DNA of 64,000 nt from Azolla caroliniana (Eukaryota; Polypodiophyta), in assembly GCA_043228905.1 (NCBI GenBank), contig JBHGNT010000005.1, positions 21,018,001 through 21,082,000 of the forward strand. Direction: 5' to 3'. Shown here piece after piece: positions 10,740 to 21,409 of this stretch. The notes beneath the pieces are model-generated. The model was not told the origin of the DNA. It was given only the letters and a program-made list of their open reading frames with translations, and made no database searches. Within the stretch, counting starts at the first letter, position 1, and every line of letters begins with the position of its first letter. A program made the position numbers and the translations under genes.

Positions 10740-10953
10740 CGTAAGAGTCATGCCCTCACTATGCCACTATGTCCATCAGTCTGCGAATACAATGTCCAAA
10801 ACATGTCAATCAAAATCACCGATTATGTCCAAAACATGTATCAAATTCAAAACCTCATCCAATAATGTTACCGCTATCACATTCACCAATGATGTCTTTC
10901 CAACATTTTCTAACCCAATCAAGGAAAGTTCCATTTCTTGCTTGAAGAAAAAG
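10740..10953 (-). pseudogene. ARL8: ARL8-like GTPase gene fragment, copy 2, better preserved
   Basis: The exon-like block 10953-10872 reads [20 protein letters not shown] and continues LVNVIA, closer to the family sequence than copy 1, which has changes such as EMKLS and KTLLVNVTV. It ends at the same GTAACA donor. The second block (10780-10740) follows CGCAG. ARL8 acts in lysosome/vacuole and vesicle transport in other eukaryotes; this fragment lacks most of the G domain and cannot be functional. Confidence 0.7.
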
Positions 10954-11330
10954 CTACAATTATCCAATAAAAACCTCTCTCTCTCTCTCTCTTAGCAAAT
11001 GCTACCATGACAATTAAAAATATATAGAAAGAGCTTTTGAGAGCAAAATCAAAATTGAGTCTATACCAAAGGCTCATGAAGGGAATTACACCAAGACCAT
11101 AAAAACACGTAAGAAAAAGCCATATCCTAAAGCTCAACAACCTCGAAAGAACTATGGAGGCTAATTACCACTTTATGCACTTAGAGCTCAAACCTGTCCA
11201 AACTTTTTGTCCAAAACCCAACTTTCCCGGCTTCACAACTGGTGCCATAGTCATAGCCACTCTATATAATTGATCCCCCGAGCCAGACACTGAGAAGGTC
11301 ACTTGCTGAGTGGAGGAAAGAGATGCTACT

Positions 11331-11459
11331 TCTCTCTCTCTCTCTCTCTCTCTCCATAGTTCCTACATTAACATGTTTTGGAAACGATGAGATGGATGAT
11401 ACTTTTGGTAAGTGGAGAGTAGCAGTGGTAACATATCGAGAGAGAGAGAGAGAGAGATA

Positions 11460-11513
<54 letters not shown>
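11331..11513. repeat. CT and GA microsatellites
   Basis: A (TC)n run lies at 11331-11354 and a long (GA)n run with GATA interruptions at 11438-11513. The poly-Ser/Leu reading frames across them are artefacts. Confidence 0.95.
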
Positions 11514-11515
<2 letters not shown>

Positions 11516-12292
11516 CCTTAGAGGAGTATCGAGTTGTAGATGTTGTGCAAGATACAAGAGTTGTAGATGATAGGAGCAGTGGTTGTCTCTTCATTCACCT
11601 CACCCTTCTCTTCCTCTTCCTCTTCCTCCACTTCATATTCCTCTTCCTCTAATTCATATGATGCCCGCGTCGAGCTTCATATTCTTCTTCATGCAGTGTC
11701 TGTTTACATAGCTTCATAGTGCATACGCAAAGCGGGGGAAAGAGGGAAAAAAGAGGGGGAAACATATTATTTTTTCACTTTTATTTATTTATTTACAAAA
11801 CTATATAAATAGCTGGTTCAAATAATATGAATCGGCTAGATTTCTGGTTGGTACAAAAACTGGCCGGAATCGATTCTGGTTGTCCCCAACCTTAGCCGGC
11901 AAAAGTCCCAACCTAACCGGAACATTAACGTTGTTCCTAGGACTTTGCCCAACATTGGTCTGAATAGAGAAGAGGAGTCTTAGGAAGAGGCATCTTAGTG
12001 CACGAAGATGGTTCTTAGTACTGGGTTTGAGTGATGGGTAGTAAGAAGGCCTTTGGTTTTTAAGTTCATTGTGGAGTTTATCCTCTTTGTATTGACTTGA
12101 AGTGGAATATTATAACATTCTTATCTCTTTCTCATCTTCCCCACCTTTTATCTTAATTTCTTTATTTTTCCTCTCTCAATCGTAGTTACCTAGATCTATA
12201 TAATCTATTATAATTCATAACTCCATCTAATCGGTTTGATCAAGCCCTCATATTATATACAACTATCATCCGTCTTATACACCCTATCATTT

Positions 12293-12309
12293 TGGCGCTC
12301 CAGGGAGGG
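12293..12309 (+). other. Gypsy-B primer binding site
   Basis: Three bases after the LTR end (CTATCA, 12289) comes TGGCGCTCCAGGGAGGG, starting with TGG. Athila/Tat-type Gypsy elements use a similar TGGCGCC-type PBS. The tRNA is not assigned. Confidence 0.55.
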
Positions 12310-12562
12310 CCGATCGTTTCTGTATAGGAGGGAGTACTTATCCTTTATTTGTGTTACTATACTACATTAACTTAGGAATGCAATTCGCGTTTTCGGGATA
12401 AAGAACACAAGATGCTGGTGCCTTTTTGGCATCCTTTGAGGATCATGTTGTCTCTACTGGACACCCGATAATGAGAAGTTACCTTTGTTGGTAGCTACAT
12501 TCTATGGTTGAGCTTGAGATTGGTATGACTCTCTTCCACCAAACGAACAAGGAGAATATCAA

Positions 12563-13270
12563 TTGTTGGTACACCAGTTTCGTTCTAGATACATTCCACG
12601 ACAAAGTGAAACAGAAGTAAGAGATGAGGTTTTTCGACTAAAGATGGAATCAACTTTTGGTTTCATACAGTATGAAAGAAATTTCAAGGATTTGTGGACG
12701 ATGTGGATTCGTCTTCGTGGTGGCATTGAAGACGAGGGGTTTAAGATGGAACGATTCAAGATGGGCCTTGACATGCATTTCCATTTGGAGGCAAGCTTGA
12801 AGGATCCAACAACTTTTCAAGCTCTTCTCCAAGTTTTTCAAGGTTATGATCGACAAGTGAAGATGATGAGTTCCATGGGGTACCCCAAAATGACGGATTT
12901 GGGTGCAAATTTGATGCCTCCTGCCAACTTTCAAGCCTCATCTTCAATTGTGCATAGTGGACAAGTGTTTCCAAATGTGTGTACCACCACAACAACAAAC
13001 CCAACAAGTATATCTCAAGAAGTGGAACAAGTGAAGAGTGAACAAGATACAATGGCATTGGTGAATCAATGCTTTGATGAAGTGATGGCCCACTTGCGAC
13101 AATCCCAAGAAATTCACAACACTATTCCCGATGGTGGTGGCTCTAGAGGGCATCAAGGTGTAATTTGTTATTCTTGTCAAGAGGAGGAACACATTTCAAC
13201 AAGATGTCCTCATCGACAACAAAGAGTCATGGGAAGAGGAATGTATCAAGTGCAACGGAATGGACAATGA
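12563..13270 (+). pseudogene. Gypsy-B gag with zinc knuckle
   Basis: The 235-codon ORF has a retrotransposon gag-like capsid part (HQFRSRYIPRQSETEVRDE) and a CCHC knuckle CYSCQEEEHISTRC near residues 208-221, with C-x2-C-x4-H-x4-C spacing. Its true start lies upstream in another frame (about 12430-12560), so it is frameshifted. It lies directly before the protease region, as expected for gag-pol. Confidence 0.7.
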
Positions 13271-13315
13271 GCTATCAACAATGGAGTCGAAGGAGGCGAA
13301 TCCATAACACTTCCT

Positions 13316-14456
13316 ATGGTTCTGGTTTCTACAATTCCTCATGATGTGAATCTTCTTAATTTTATTGATGATAGTGATAATGCTTGTGAAGTAGCTCTTG
13401 TGAAAAGGACAAGAGCCTCGCAAAAGGAGAAAGAAGTTGATGGAGAATCTAGTGCCTCGACAGAAAAGAAGAAGTCTAAGGAGAATGAGGAAGAGGAGAA
13501 ATTAAGAAGGAGACACTCCAAAAGGAAGATAAAGATGGAGGATATTCCTATGGGAGAAGGTGTAGATGCTTTCAATTGGAAGCATGAATTGATATCGAGT
13601 GGACCAAGGATAACATGGCCACAACTTCTCCAATTATCTCCCACATTACGAAAGGAGTGGGGAAAGCTTGCAAGTATCCGCCAAAGTAGGAAGACCGTGC
13701 ATTATGTGGGGATCATGCGAGTAGAAGATCAAAAGGACATACGCCCAACTATCCCGGTCTCCATCAAAGGGTTTCACATCAAAGATGCCTTGGTTGATAG
13801 TGGTGGGTGCTAGGGTAAGCTTGATTTCTGAATTTGTGGTAAACAAAGTGGGAATTCCTATTAGTAGGTCATCTTCAGCAAGGGTGGTTGTAGCAGATGG
13901 TGGAGTGGTGAATTGCACATGCATAGTGGAGGATGTGGTCATCGAGTGTTTGAGAATAAGAGAAGAAGCTTGCAACAAATACCACATCAAAATCAAGGAA
14001 AGTATCCCAGTTTTCCCTAACTTTAGGCAATTGGGTGTTATACAAAAGTTCAAAACATTGTCGCAAGAAAATTTCAATTATAAGATGCAGGATTTGAAGT
14101 GTGTGTCACCTATGGTTTTAGTTCCCAAGAAGAATGAGATCAATTTCAAACCCTTGAATGATTCGATCAAACGAGATCAAATTTCACTTCCTTTCCGAGA
14201 TGAGATTGTAGATCAAATGGTCATTTATACAAAACAAGGTAGTGTGGACAATGTGTTATGCCAAGAAGATGTGGATGATTCAAAGATCAACGTAATTATA
14301 AAGATGATCATTCCAACAAGTCTTGAAGCTTTGAAGGTATTTGTGCAAAAGGTTCGCTTACTCGAAAGATTCATTCGTATGTTGACATGCTTACTTCTAT
14401 CAAGAGTTATGTATCCCATGGCCCTACTTGTGTATGGAGAGTTGACAAAGACATAA
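13316..14456 (+). pseudogene. Gypsy-B protease and fragmentary RT
   Basis: A Lys/Glu-rich linker is followed by a protease active-site block ALVDSGG (about 13787-13807), broken by a stop and frame change, then VSLISEFVVNKVGIP. RT N-terminal motifs follow: SPMVLVPKKN and PLNDSIKRDQISLPF (about 14107-14190). A deletion then jumps to a thumb-like PTSLEALKVFVQKVRLLERFI. No YxDD, RNase H or integrase is present. Confidence 0.7.
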
Positions 14457-14706
14457 TAATTGTAGTAAACTCTTTCTTTGTGTTGACAAGGAGAAAGATG
14501 GTGATGGCAATTGTCAATGTGCGTGCCTGTGTGTTTAGAAGTGTGAGGTTTTTCCTACCGATTAGCGGGGGTTTTACTGACATCTTTTTATTTTGTTTTT
14601 GATTATATCTCTCTCATTGTCTATAGCCAAGACATTGGCGAGAGAGCTTTCGTTTGTTAAATACTAGCATTAAGTGCTTCACCATAAATGGCTTAGCCTC
14701 TAGTAA

Positions 14707-15023
14707 GGAGGAGTCTTAGGAAGAGGTATCTTAGTGGAAGAAGATGGTTCTTAGTAGGGGGTTTGAGTGATGGGTAGTACAAAGGTCTTTGGTTTTTAAG
14801 TTCATTGTGGAGTTTATCCTCTTTGTATTGATTTGAAGTGGAATATTATAACATTCTTATCTCTTTCTCATCTTCCCTACCTTTTATCTTAATTTCTTCA
14901 GTTTTCCTCTCTAAATCGTAGTTACCGAGATCTATATAATCTATTATAATTCATAACTCCATCTAATCGGTTTGATCAAGCCTTCATATTGTACGACTAT
15001 CATCCGTCTTATACACCCTATCA
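14707..15023 (+). repeat. Gypsy-B 3' LTR (5' part missing)
   Basis: From gaggagtcttaggaagagg to CACCCTATCA it matches 11968-12289 with scattered substitutions and a short gap. It ends at the CATAT target duplication. The 14460-14706 stretch before it is unassigned; it contains a G-rich run near 14565 that might be a decayed polypurine tract. Confidence 0.8.
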
Positions 15024-15028
15024 CATAT

Positions 15029-15540
15029 GTTACGGTTGCGTATGAGGTCAATACCACGATTTCTATGTAAATGATATGCGATTTGTGTCATATGCGTAAG
15101 TGGTCAATACCTCAATTGTGTATTATGATTAACCCTTATTTTTGGATGTTTCCTGTGCGTAGAGGCTATACACCTCGATTATGTTGGCTATTTGATATTA
15201 CGATTATATTAATATATGCATATGTGGTCATGTGTATACGTCTTTGATCGTATATATGTGATAAATATACATATGTGTATATTAGTTATTATGTGATTTC
15301 TATATCGAATGTTTCCTTTTCGGGGAAAGGATCTTGGTGGCCGTCCTCACATTTTTGTGAGAATGGCGTAGTCACCATCCTTTTTTCAACAATTTTTTTG
15401 TTGACATCCCCGTTGGTCACTTCGATTTCATTACGTAATGAAACAATCATAGCCACAATGATGTTGAGAACGTAGGGCTTGACCCACTTCATGTGAGGTC
15501 ACTCCTATGACACACGTATCCAACATCCATCCCTCATTAC
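15029..15540 (+). mobile_element. Gypsy-A leader, right part
   Basis: This continues the leader interrupted at 8505. It carries further gtggtcaatacctc-type palindromes and matches 16530-17050 of copy II. It ends at ccctcattac, where Gypsy-D gag begins; in copy II the same sequence continues catggatac. Confidence 0.8.
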
Positions 15541-15719
15541 ACGTTGTACATTGAACTGCCTGTAGGAACTAAAGTTCCTCCTCTTTGTGAAATGCACGTT
15601 GTAGGGCTCCCATTGCCATATAATTACCGTTCTAGGCCCTATCCATAACGAGCACCTTGTCAATGACCTCGTCGACAGTACTCGTCCGGAAGTCTAACAG
15701 TGCTAACATAGTCCGGAGT
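15541..15719 (-). pseudogene. Gypsy-D gag, distal fragment
   Basis: On the minus strand it reads RTMLALLDFRTSTVDEVIDK, which continues the gag interrupted at 23230. The chromovirus Gypsy-A copy II lies between the two halves with GGAGT on both sides. Confidence 0.65.
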
Positions 15720-16170
15720 TGTTACGAGCATGACCATATAATATCCCGTGGTGAGAATTTACCGTAGTATTCTATACACATGGATAAGTGTGAGGGTTCA
15801 ACGAGACTGTAAAGAAGGGGAGGATTACTTTTAATTCTTGGGCTTGAGACAACCCATTAGGCCAAGTGTGAACTTGCCTGGGGGCCTTGGGTCTCACTAT
15901 AAATATGAGGCCTAGCTACCCTCATTTCATCATCTCTTGACTACGTCGAGACTTTGTTTCGTGGTGGTTCAACTCTTATAGCAAGCACGCCAACACGAGG
16001 TACAACTCGACGCCACGAAGGTGGTATGGGATGCCGATCGAGGCTCGAGTGTGTCGATCCCTTCGCTCAAGGGTGGTCGGGTGGATCGTCACCTTCTTTC
16101 TCTCTCTCCTTTCTTATTTCTTATATCTTTTATCCTTATCATATGCTTACGTTAAATCATAACACTAACA
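15720..16170 (+). repeat. Gypsy-A copy II 5' LTR
   Basis: Starts TGTTACGAGC and ends CACTAACA (TGTTA/TAACA inverted ends). A TATA-like ctataaatatg sits near 15897. The match to the 3' LTR at 22794-23228 is clear, but many substitutions and small indels separate them, so the insertion is old. Confidence 0.9.
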
Positions 16171-17850
16171 GTTGGTATTAGAGCTCATGTTTCTAATGTT
16201 TCTTTTGTTGGTTTTTGTTTTCTTCTTGATTAATGGTGATTGATCGATATGTGGTCAACCTTCATCCAGATAACAATCAACAAAGGAACTTCGGTAACTT
16301 TTCCTTTTTCTTTTTTCTTATTCTTTCTTCTCCTAATCTAATCATGTATAGTTAATATGTGTTGTTTTTCATTGATTCAATGATGTTGTAGTGGTAATTA
16401 ATTGGTCGTATAAAACGTTTACATATGTGTATGAGGTCAATACCTCATTTGACATATATTTGATATGTGATTTGTGTCGTATGCGTACGAGGTCAATACC
16501 TCAATTGCAAATTATGTTCACATACATATGTTACAGTTGCGTATGAGGTCAAAACCGCGATTTCTATGTAAATGATATGTGATTTGTGTCATATGCGTAA
16601 GAGGTCAATACGTGAATTCCATATTATGATTAACCCTGATTTCTGGATGTTTCGTGTGCGTAGAGGCTATACACCTTGATTACGTGTCCTGATTTTATCA
16701 TATTTTGGCTATTTGATATTACAATTATTTTAATATATGCATATGTGGTCACATGTATAGGTATTTGATCGTATCTATGTCATAAATATACATATGTGTA
16801 TATTAGTTATTACGTGATTTCTATATCGAATGTTTCCTTTTTGGGGAAAGGATCTTGGTGGCCATCCTCACATTTTTGTGAGAATGGCGTAGTCACCATC
16901 CTTTTTTCAACAATTGTTTTGTTGACATCCCCGTTGGTCACATCGATTTCACTACGTAACGAAAAGATCATAGCCACAATGATGTTGAGAACGTAGCACT
17001 TGACCCACTTCGTGTGAGGTCACTCCTATGACACACATATTCAACATCCATGCCTCATTACATGGATACGATGCCACCATGAGATCATTCTTTATGAAAG
17101 GCATTCGTAATGATGTCACCATGTGATGGGTCACGTGGGCCTACTAAGGAAAGAGGGCTCATTTGGCTTGACCATTAGGTTGCAATTTGGCGTCTAACAT
17201 CGTAAGTATGAGACTTGAGGGTAGGTAACATACCAACATAGTTTGTAGTAAACGAGAGGGAAATAAGGACTCTTGACATATATGTTTCTTTTAAAAAAAC
17301 ATATATGGGCAAATGCCTTGCATATCTTTTTATACGCGTAAAACGTTAAACATTTAACATGAGCAACCTATTTGGTTAGCTCAAGTGTTTAATGCATTTT
17401 TATCGAGGTCTCGAGTTCAAATATGACCAAGACCATACAACATTGTTGATACATATGGCTATAATACATGTTTAGACTTTAGGTCTAGGTTCACTTCAGG
17501 GTCCTCGTAATAGGACTTAAAGAGCCGAAAGCACATCTGTGGGCACAGAAACATAGTGTATAAACTATTCATGACGGGAACATACATGGTTGAGCCTAAG
17601 GGAGCTGCCATGAAAAAAATTCGATATAGAGATCAAGGAAAGACATTCATTAGTCACCCCCATGGTTTTTAAAACACCTTTGTGTTACCATAGTAACCTG
17701 ATCTTCAACCTCATCTCATACGTTTAGAGGGGTATTGACATGAGATCACGATATCGATTAATGTTGGCCCATGATATGTTTACATCACGACTTGATGTTA
17801 TGACTATTTGTCTGACCTTATCATATTTCTTTGCCAGACATTATCATTCA
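16171..17850 (+). other. Gypsy-A copy II PBS and 1.7-kb leader with palindrome array
   Basis: TGGTATTAGAGCT (16173-16185) is one base off the initiator-Met PBS. The leader has five diverged repeats of a GAGGTCAATACCTC-type dyad at about 55-65 bp spacing (16434-16675). A tRNA-like segment lies at about 17370-17425, with box A resembling ttagctcaagtg and box B resembling gagttcaaat. No coding region is supported before gag. Confidence 0.7.
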
Positions 17851-18842
17851 ATGGCTCATAATAACGACCTGATGTCATCCGCTCAAGCGGAAGGAGCTCA
17901 AGGAAATCCTCCTGGACCAATCTCCATTGGGTCGTATTTCTTACAAATACAAAATTCCTTAGTTCAACCGCTCATCAGACGTCTGAACTTCAGCAATTAC
18001 AAAGTGCTCTTGAGGCACATGTCATTAGTTTACAACGTGAGACTAATAGACCCGATGAGCGTCAGGGTGAACCATCATTTCTAGTAAAGCCATTTACGGG
18101 AGAAAAAAAGGACAGAACCGAAGAAGCAATCTACACGTGGCTGGGCCGATGGGAGTCTCATTTTGAGCTCTATCCCATGCTAGATAATATGAAGATTGCA
18201 TATGTCGACTAAGAACTAGGGGTTAAGGCTACCGCCTGGTGGCGTGGGCTGCAAACTTTGGGGAAATTGCTCGATACCTGGACAGATTTTGTCACAGTTT
18301 TTAAGGGCCAATTTCTGCAACCTCCCTCTCGAACCGAGGCAGCACAAGCTTTAATGAACGTCTCTTGTAGGAAGTTTTCCTCGCTAGAAGACTATGTTCA
18401 CCATGTTAGAACCCAAATAAAAAAATTGGGTCTAGTAAGGGACAATTGGTCAATAGCTTGTTTTGTTAATGGCATCCCCAATTCGGACTATTATTGGATA
18501 GTGCACAATAAGAATCCAAAATCCTTCAAAGAGGCCGTTGAAATAGTTCTTCACTATCAACGCACTTCAAAGAAGCACCATAACAAACCAAACGAAGCAC
18601 CTGGGACTAAGCAGTCGCTAGGAAACGCAAGACACCCAACAAATTCATGGATCGCGATTGTAAGCGACATCCTTTTTGTGTATTCTGCAAAAGGAAGGGT
18701 CATACAAAAGAGCAATGTCGAAAGCTCCAACGGAAAGAGCATGACAACAAAGCAAAAGTTGCAGACCATAAAGGTCAAATTCCTAGTGTCCTTGAGATCA
18801 AAACGGGTATATCAATGGATCTCTTGTACAATTTTTATTTGA
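17851..18842 (+). pseudogene. Gypsy-A gag, copy II
   Basis: ATG at 17851 starts MAHNNDLMSSAQAE. The capsid-like block WTDFVTVFKGQFLQPP follows from about 18280, and ALMNVS and IVHNKNPKSFKEAVEIV after it. Frames change several times and stops occur. The 54-bp array and S LTR of copy I are absent here, confirming they are insertions. Confidence 0.8.
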
Positions 18843-19132
18843 TTCGGGAAACTCACACAATTTTGTGAATGATCGTTTGGTTCAAATATGGGGAATCAAA
18901 CCCACCGTAAGTGATCACACCTAGAAGGTGCACTTGGCTGATGGAAGAGTACAATACGTCAACGGGACGATTTATTCATTTGGAATTTCTATTGATACTT
19001 ATATAGAGGATGTAGACTTCCATGGAATGAATCTTTGTATCATTGATGTAATATTGGGTTATCCCTGGTTTTTATTAAAAACTCTTCATTATCTATTGAT
19101 TGGGTTCATCATTCAATTACTTTTGTACTGAA
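18647..19132 (+). pseudogene. Gypsy-A zinc knuckle and protease, copy II, partly deleted
   Basis: The knuckle reads CVFCKRKGHTKEQC. About 80 bp that copy I has after this point are missing, and DSGNSHNFV follows in a shifted frame. The second protease block reads VILGYPWF near 19040-19070. Confidence 0.75.
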
Positions 19133-19259
19133 CGATTCTACTCATTTTATTTAATGTGTTAAAAAACAATCTCTTTCGATTGTTTCCTCTCTATCAATAT
19201 CTGAGTTATCTTGTTCTACTTTATTTTATTGTGTACTTGATCCGAATATTCACATTTAC

Positions 19260-21361
19260 AATATCGATAATGTTTCGGTTGAATTATCATATTTTGAACA
19301 ACAACAACTCGATGAAATCTTAAATGATTTTCGTGATATTTTTCTAAGTGAACTACCAGATGGGTTACCTCCTAAACGTAATATAGACCATCGTATAGAT
19401 ATTGTGCCTAGCGTTGCACCAATAAGTAAATCTCCATAGGGTGCACCTGTTCTCTTGGTAAAAAAGAAAGAGGGCACATGGCGTATGTGTATTAATTACC
19501 GACGCCTGAATAAAGTGACGATCAAGAATTCATATCCGCTTCCACGGGTTGATGATCTAATTGACTGTTGTTGTGCCTTTCGGCGCCGGATCGTTGCATG
19601 AGTAGGGTGGGAACCGCCGGGGTTGTGGACTAGGAGGAAGAATTTGAGGCTAATCTAGTTATGAATATTAATAGATTATAAGAATGAGATATAGAAACTT
19701 GTGAATCCCACAAGTATAGTTGTTTTAGTTTATCTTAATCGTAGTAATAAATTGAAATAGTTTAGAATAGATTATAGTAGATTGAGAAAAGAGATCAAAA
19801 CTTGTGAATCCCACAATATAGTTTATTAATTGGTGTTTTTTAGAAATATATCGAATTTCCAAATATTCCACACCTATTACATTGTGCTCCCCATCCTTAT
19901 ATAGTGATGAGAGAGTCTTAACAATCCATGCTTTTTCTCTATGCCCTCCATGCTTTTTCTATTAATAGACTATATGCTTTATCTACGTGCTTTTTCTAAC
20001 CTCATGCGTTTTTATCGACTATAGTGTTCATGCACACTAGATGTGCATGTGTAGCTTTTTTTCTATCATGCGTTTTTCTTCTAACTAAAGCTTTTTCCTA
20101 GAAAATATGCATGAAAAAACAATTCTATGTGGGATATATACTTTCTTACCACTCATAATGTGTTACTGTAGTGGTAGAGCTACAAATTATTAACATGGAG
20201 GTACAAGGTTTGAATCTTGCTCTATGCATGTAATATATATTTTGATATTTGCGTCGTTTTCTTCATATTTTTTAAATTGGGTACTTTATACGTTTTTCAC
20301 GTAGTGTACAAAATACACTACAGCACTGTCTCCAGGGAGCTCGGTATTTTACGAAACTTGATCTCCGTACGGGCTACCATCAAATTCGTATTAGTGAGGA
20401 CGATGTTCCTAAAACGGCATTTCGTACGCGCTATGGCCATTATGAGTTTTTGGTTATGCCTTTTGGTTTGACCAATGGTCCGGCCATATTTTAAAGAGAA
20501 ATGAATGACATTTTCCAAGAACAACCTGGAAAATTTGTCATTATTTTCTTGGATGATATTCTACTTTATAGTCGTACATTAGAAGAACATGTTAAACATG
20601 TCCTCTTTGTTTTACAAATATTGCGCGACTAACAATTCTACGCGAAGATCTCAAAATGTGAGTTCTTCAAGAAATCAATTACTTATCTTGGATATCTCAT
20701 AACCGAATGAAGAGTTGAAATGGATTCTTCTCGCATCCAGAAAATCAAGCTTTGGCCCACTCTTCGGAATATTCGAGAAGTTCGATCATTCCTTGGTTTT
20801 GTCGTGTTTTTGCGAAACTCCCTTCGTAATTACTCCCAATTGACGATGCCGTTTACTGATCTTCTAAAAGGTCAAACACGTAAGTCTACAAAACTTATTG
20901 TGTGGAATGCTACACTAGACCTCGCCTTTAAGGAACTCAAGGACCTTGTGTGCAAGGCTCATTCGCTTCTTTTACCCAATCCTTCAAAACCTTTTGAAGT
21001 TCAAACTGATGCAAGAGATTATGCTATAGGTGTTGTCTTATATCAAGATGGTAAACCAATAGTATTCGAGACTAAGAAACTTGATTCTGCTCTATGTCCG
21101 TATATGGTTCAAGAAAAGGAATTATATGCAGTTATACATGTGCTCAAAACATGGCGCCATTATCTTTATGGAAATCATTTTGTGGTAACTACATACCACA
21201 AGTACTTGAAATATTTTTGTGACCAACAAGACCTGAAAGGTCATAAGGCACGATATCGTAAAGGCTCCATGAACACTGTTGCTTATGCACTAAGTCGCAT
21301 CCGTGAAGTTAACATGCATAGCTTCACTGAATTAACATCAGATCTTTATGATCACCTTTGA
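19260..21361 (+). pseudogene. Gypsy-A RT and RNase H, copy II, split by a C solo LTR
   Basis: RT starts around 19320; about 114 bp encoding the segment before the PWGAP-like motif are deleted at 19430. The C LTR (19569-20325) lies between the Pro-rich and the ARYFTKLDL motifs. After it, [15 protein letters not shown] and IIFLDDILLYS (active site FLDD) are visible near 20430-20570. The connection and RNase H block (VQTDARDYAIGVVLYQDG, from about 21000) follow. Stops are frequent. Confidence 0.85.
19569..20325 (-). mobile_element. C-family solo LTR in Gypsy-A RT, TSD CTGT
   Basis: The insert runs TGTTGTGCC to CTACAGCA on the plus strand. CTGT occurs on both sides (19565-19568 and 20326-20329), or ACTGT if the last A is shared. 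Removing it restores the RT sequence seen in copy III (63741-63770). The TATA box (minus strand, near 19895) and comparison with C(-) show it is inverted relative to Gypsy-A. A tRNA-like segment lies at about 20160-20220. Confidence 0.85.
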
Positions 21362-21409
21362 GGAAAGTATCCTAATGACAGTTATTTTGCGAAATACTGG
21401 GCAAGAGTT

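Larger units (their letters stand above)
10226..11143. repeat. 460-bp tandem duplication inside the hAT element
   Basis: The block starting agttttatttttaaacat at 10226 recurs at 10686 and both blocks end near cctaaagctcaacaac (about 10685 and 11143). The two copies differ by scattered substitutions and microsatellite length. Each contains the same two ARL8-like exons and a CT run. Confidence 0.9.
8918..11957. mobile_element. Non-autonomous hAT transposon, 3,040 bp, 8-bp TSD
   Basis: The left end is CAGTGTTGGGCAAAGT (8918-8933); the right end is its inverted repeat with one mismatch (ACTTTGCCCAACATTG, 11942-11957). The flanks are GTCCGAAT (8910-8917) and GTCTGAAT (11958-11965), an 8-bp target duplication differing by one C/T transition. 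CAGTG-type termini and 8-bp TSD are hAT hallmarks. No transposase is visible. The interior holds a 460-bp tandem duplication with gene fragments resembling ARL8, plus microsatellites. The rest (about 9000-10220) shows nothing I recognise. Confidence 0.8.
8506..15023 (+). mobile_element. Gypsy-B LTR element with nested hAT, TSD CATAT
   Basis: The insert begins TGTGAAAGTG, ends CACCCTATCA, and is flanked by CATAT (8501-8505 and 15024-15028). Removing it restores the Gypsy-A leader seen intact near 16510-16540. Inside are a 5' LTR split by the hAT element, a PBS at 12293, gag, protease, part of RT, and a 3' LTR copy (14707-15023) that matches 11968-12289. The first 410 bp of the 5' LTR have no counterpart at the 3' side, so the 3' LTR appears truncated. 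Confidence 0.75.

Noticed and set aside
11262-11594. Ser/Leu-rich ORFs
   Set aside because: They are translations of CT/GA microsatellites.
12563-14456. Plant pararetrovirus insertion
   Set aside because: The region has LTRs, a PBS and a CATAT duplication and no movement-protein motif, so it is a Gypsy element.
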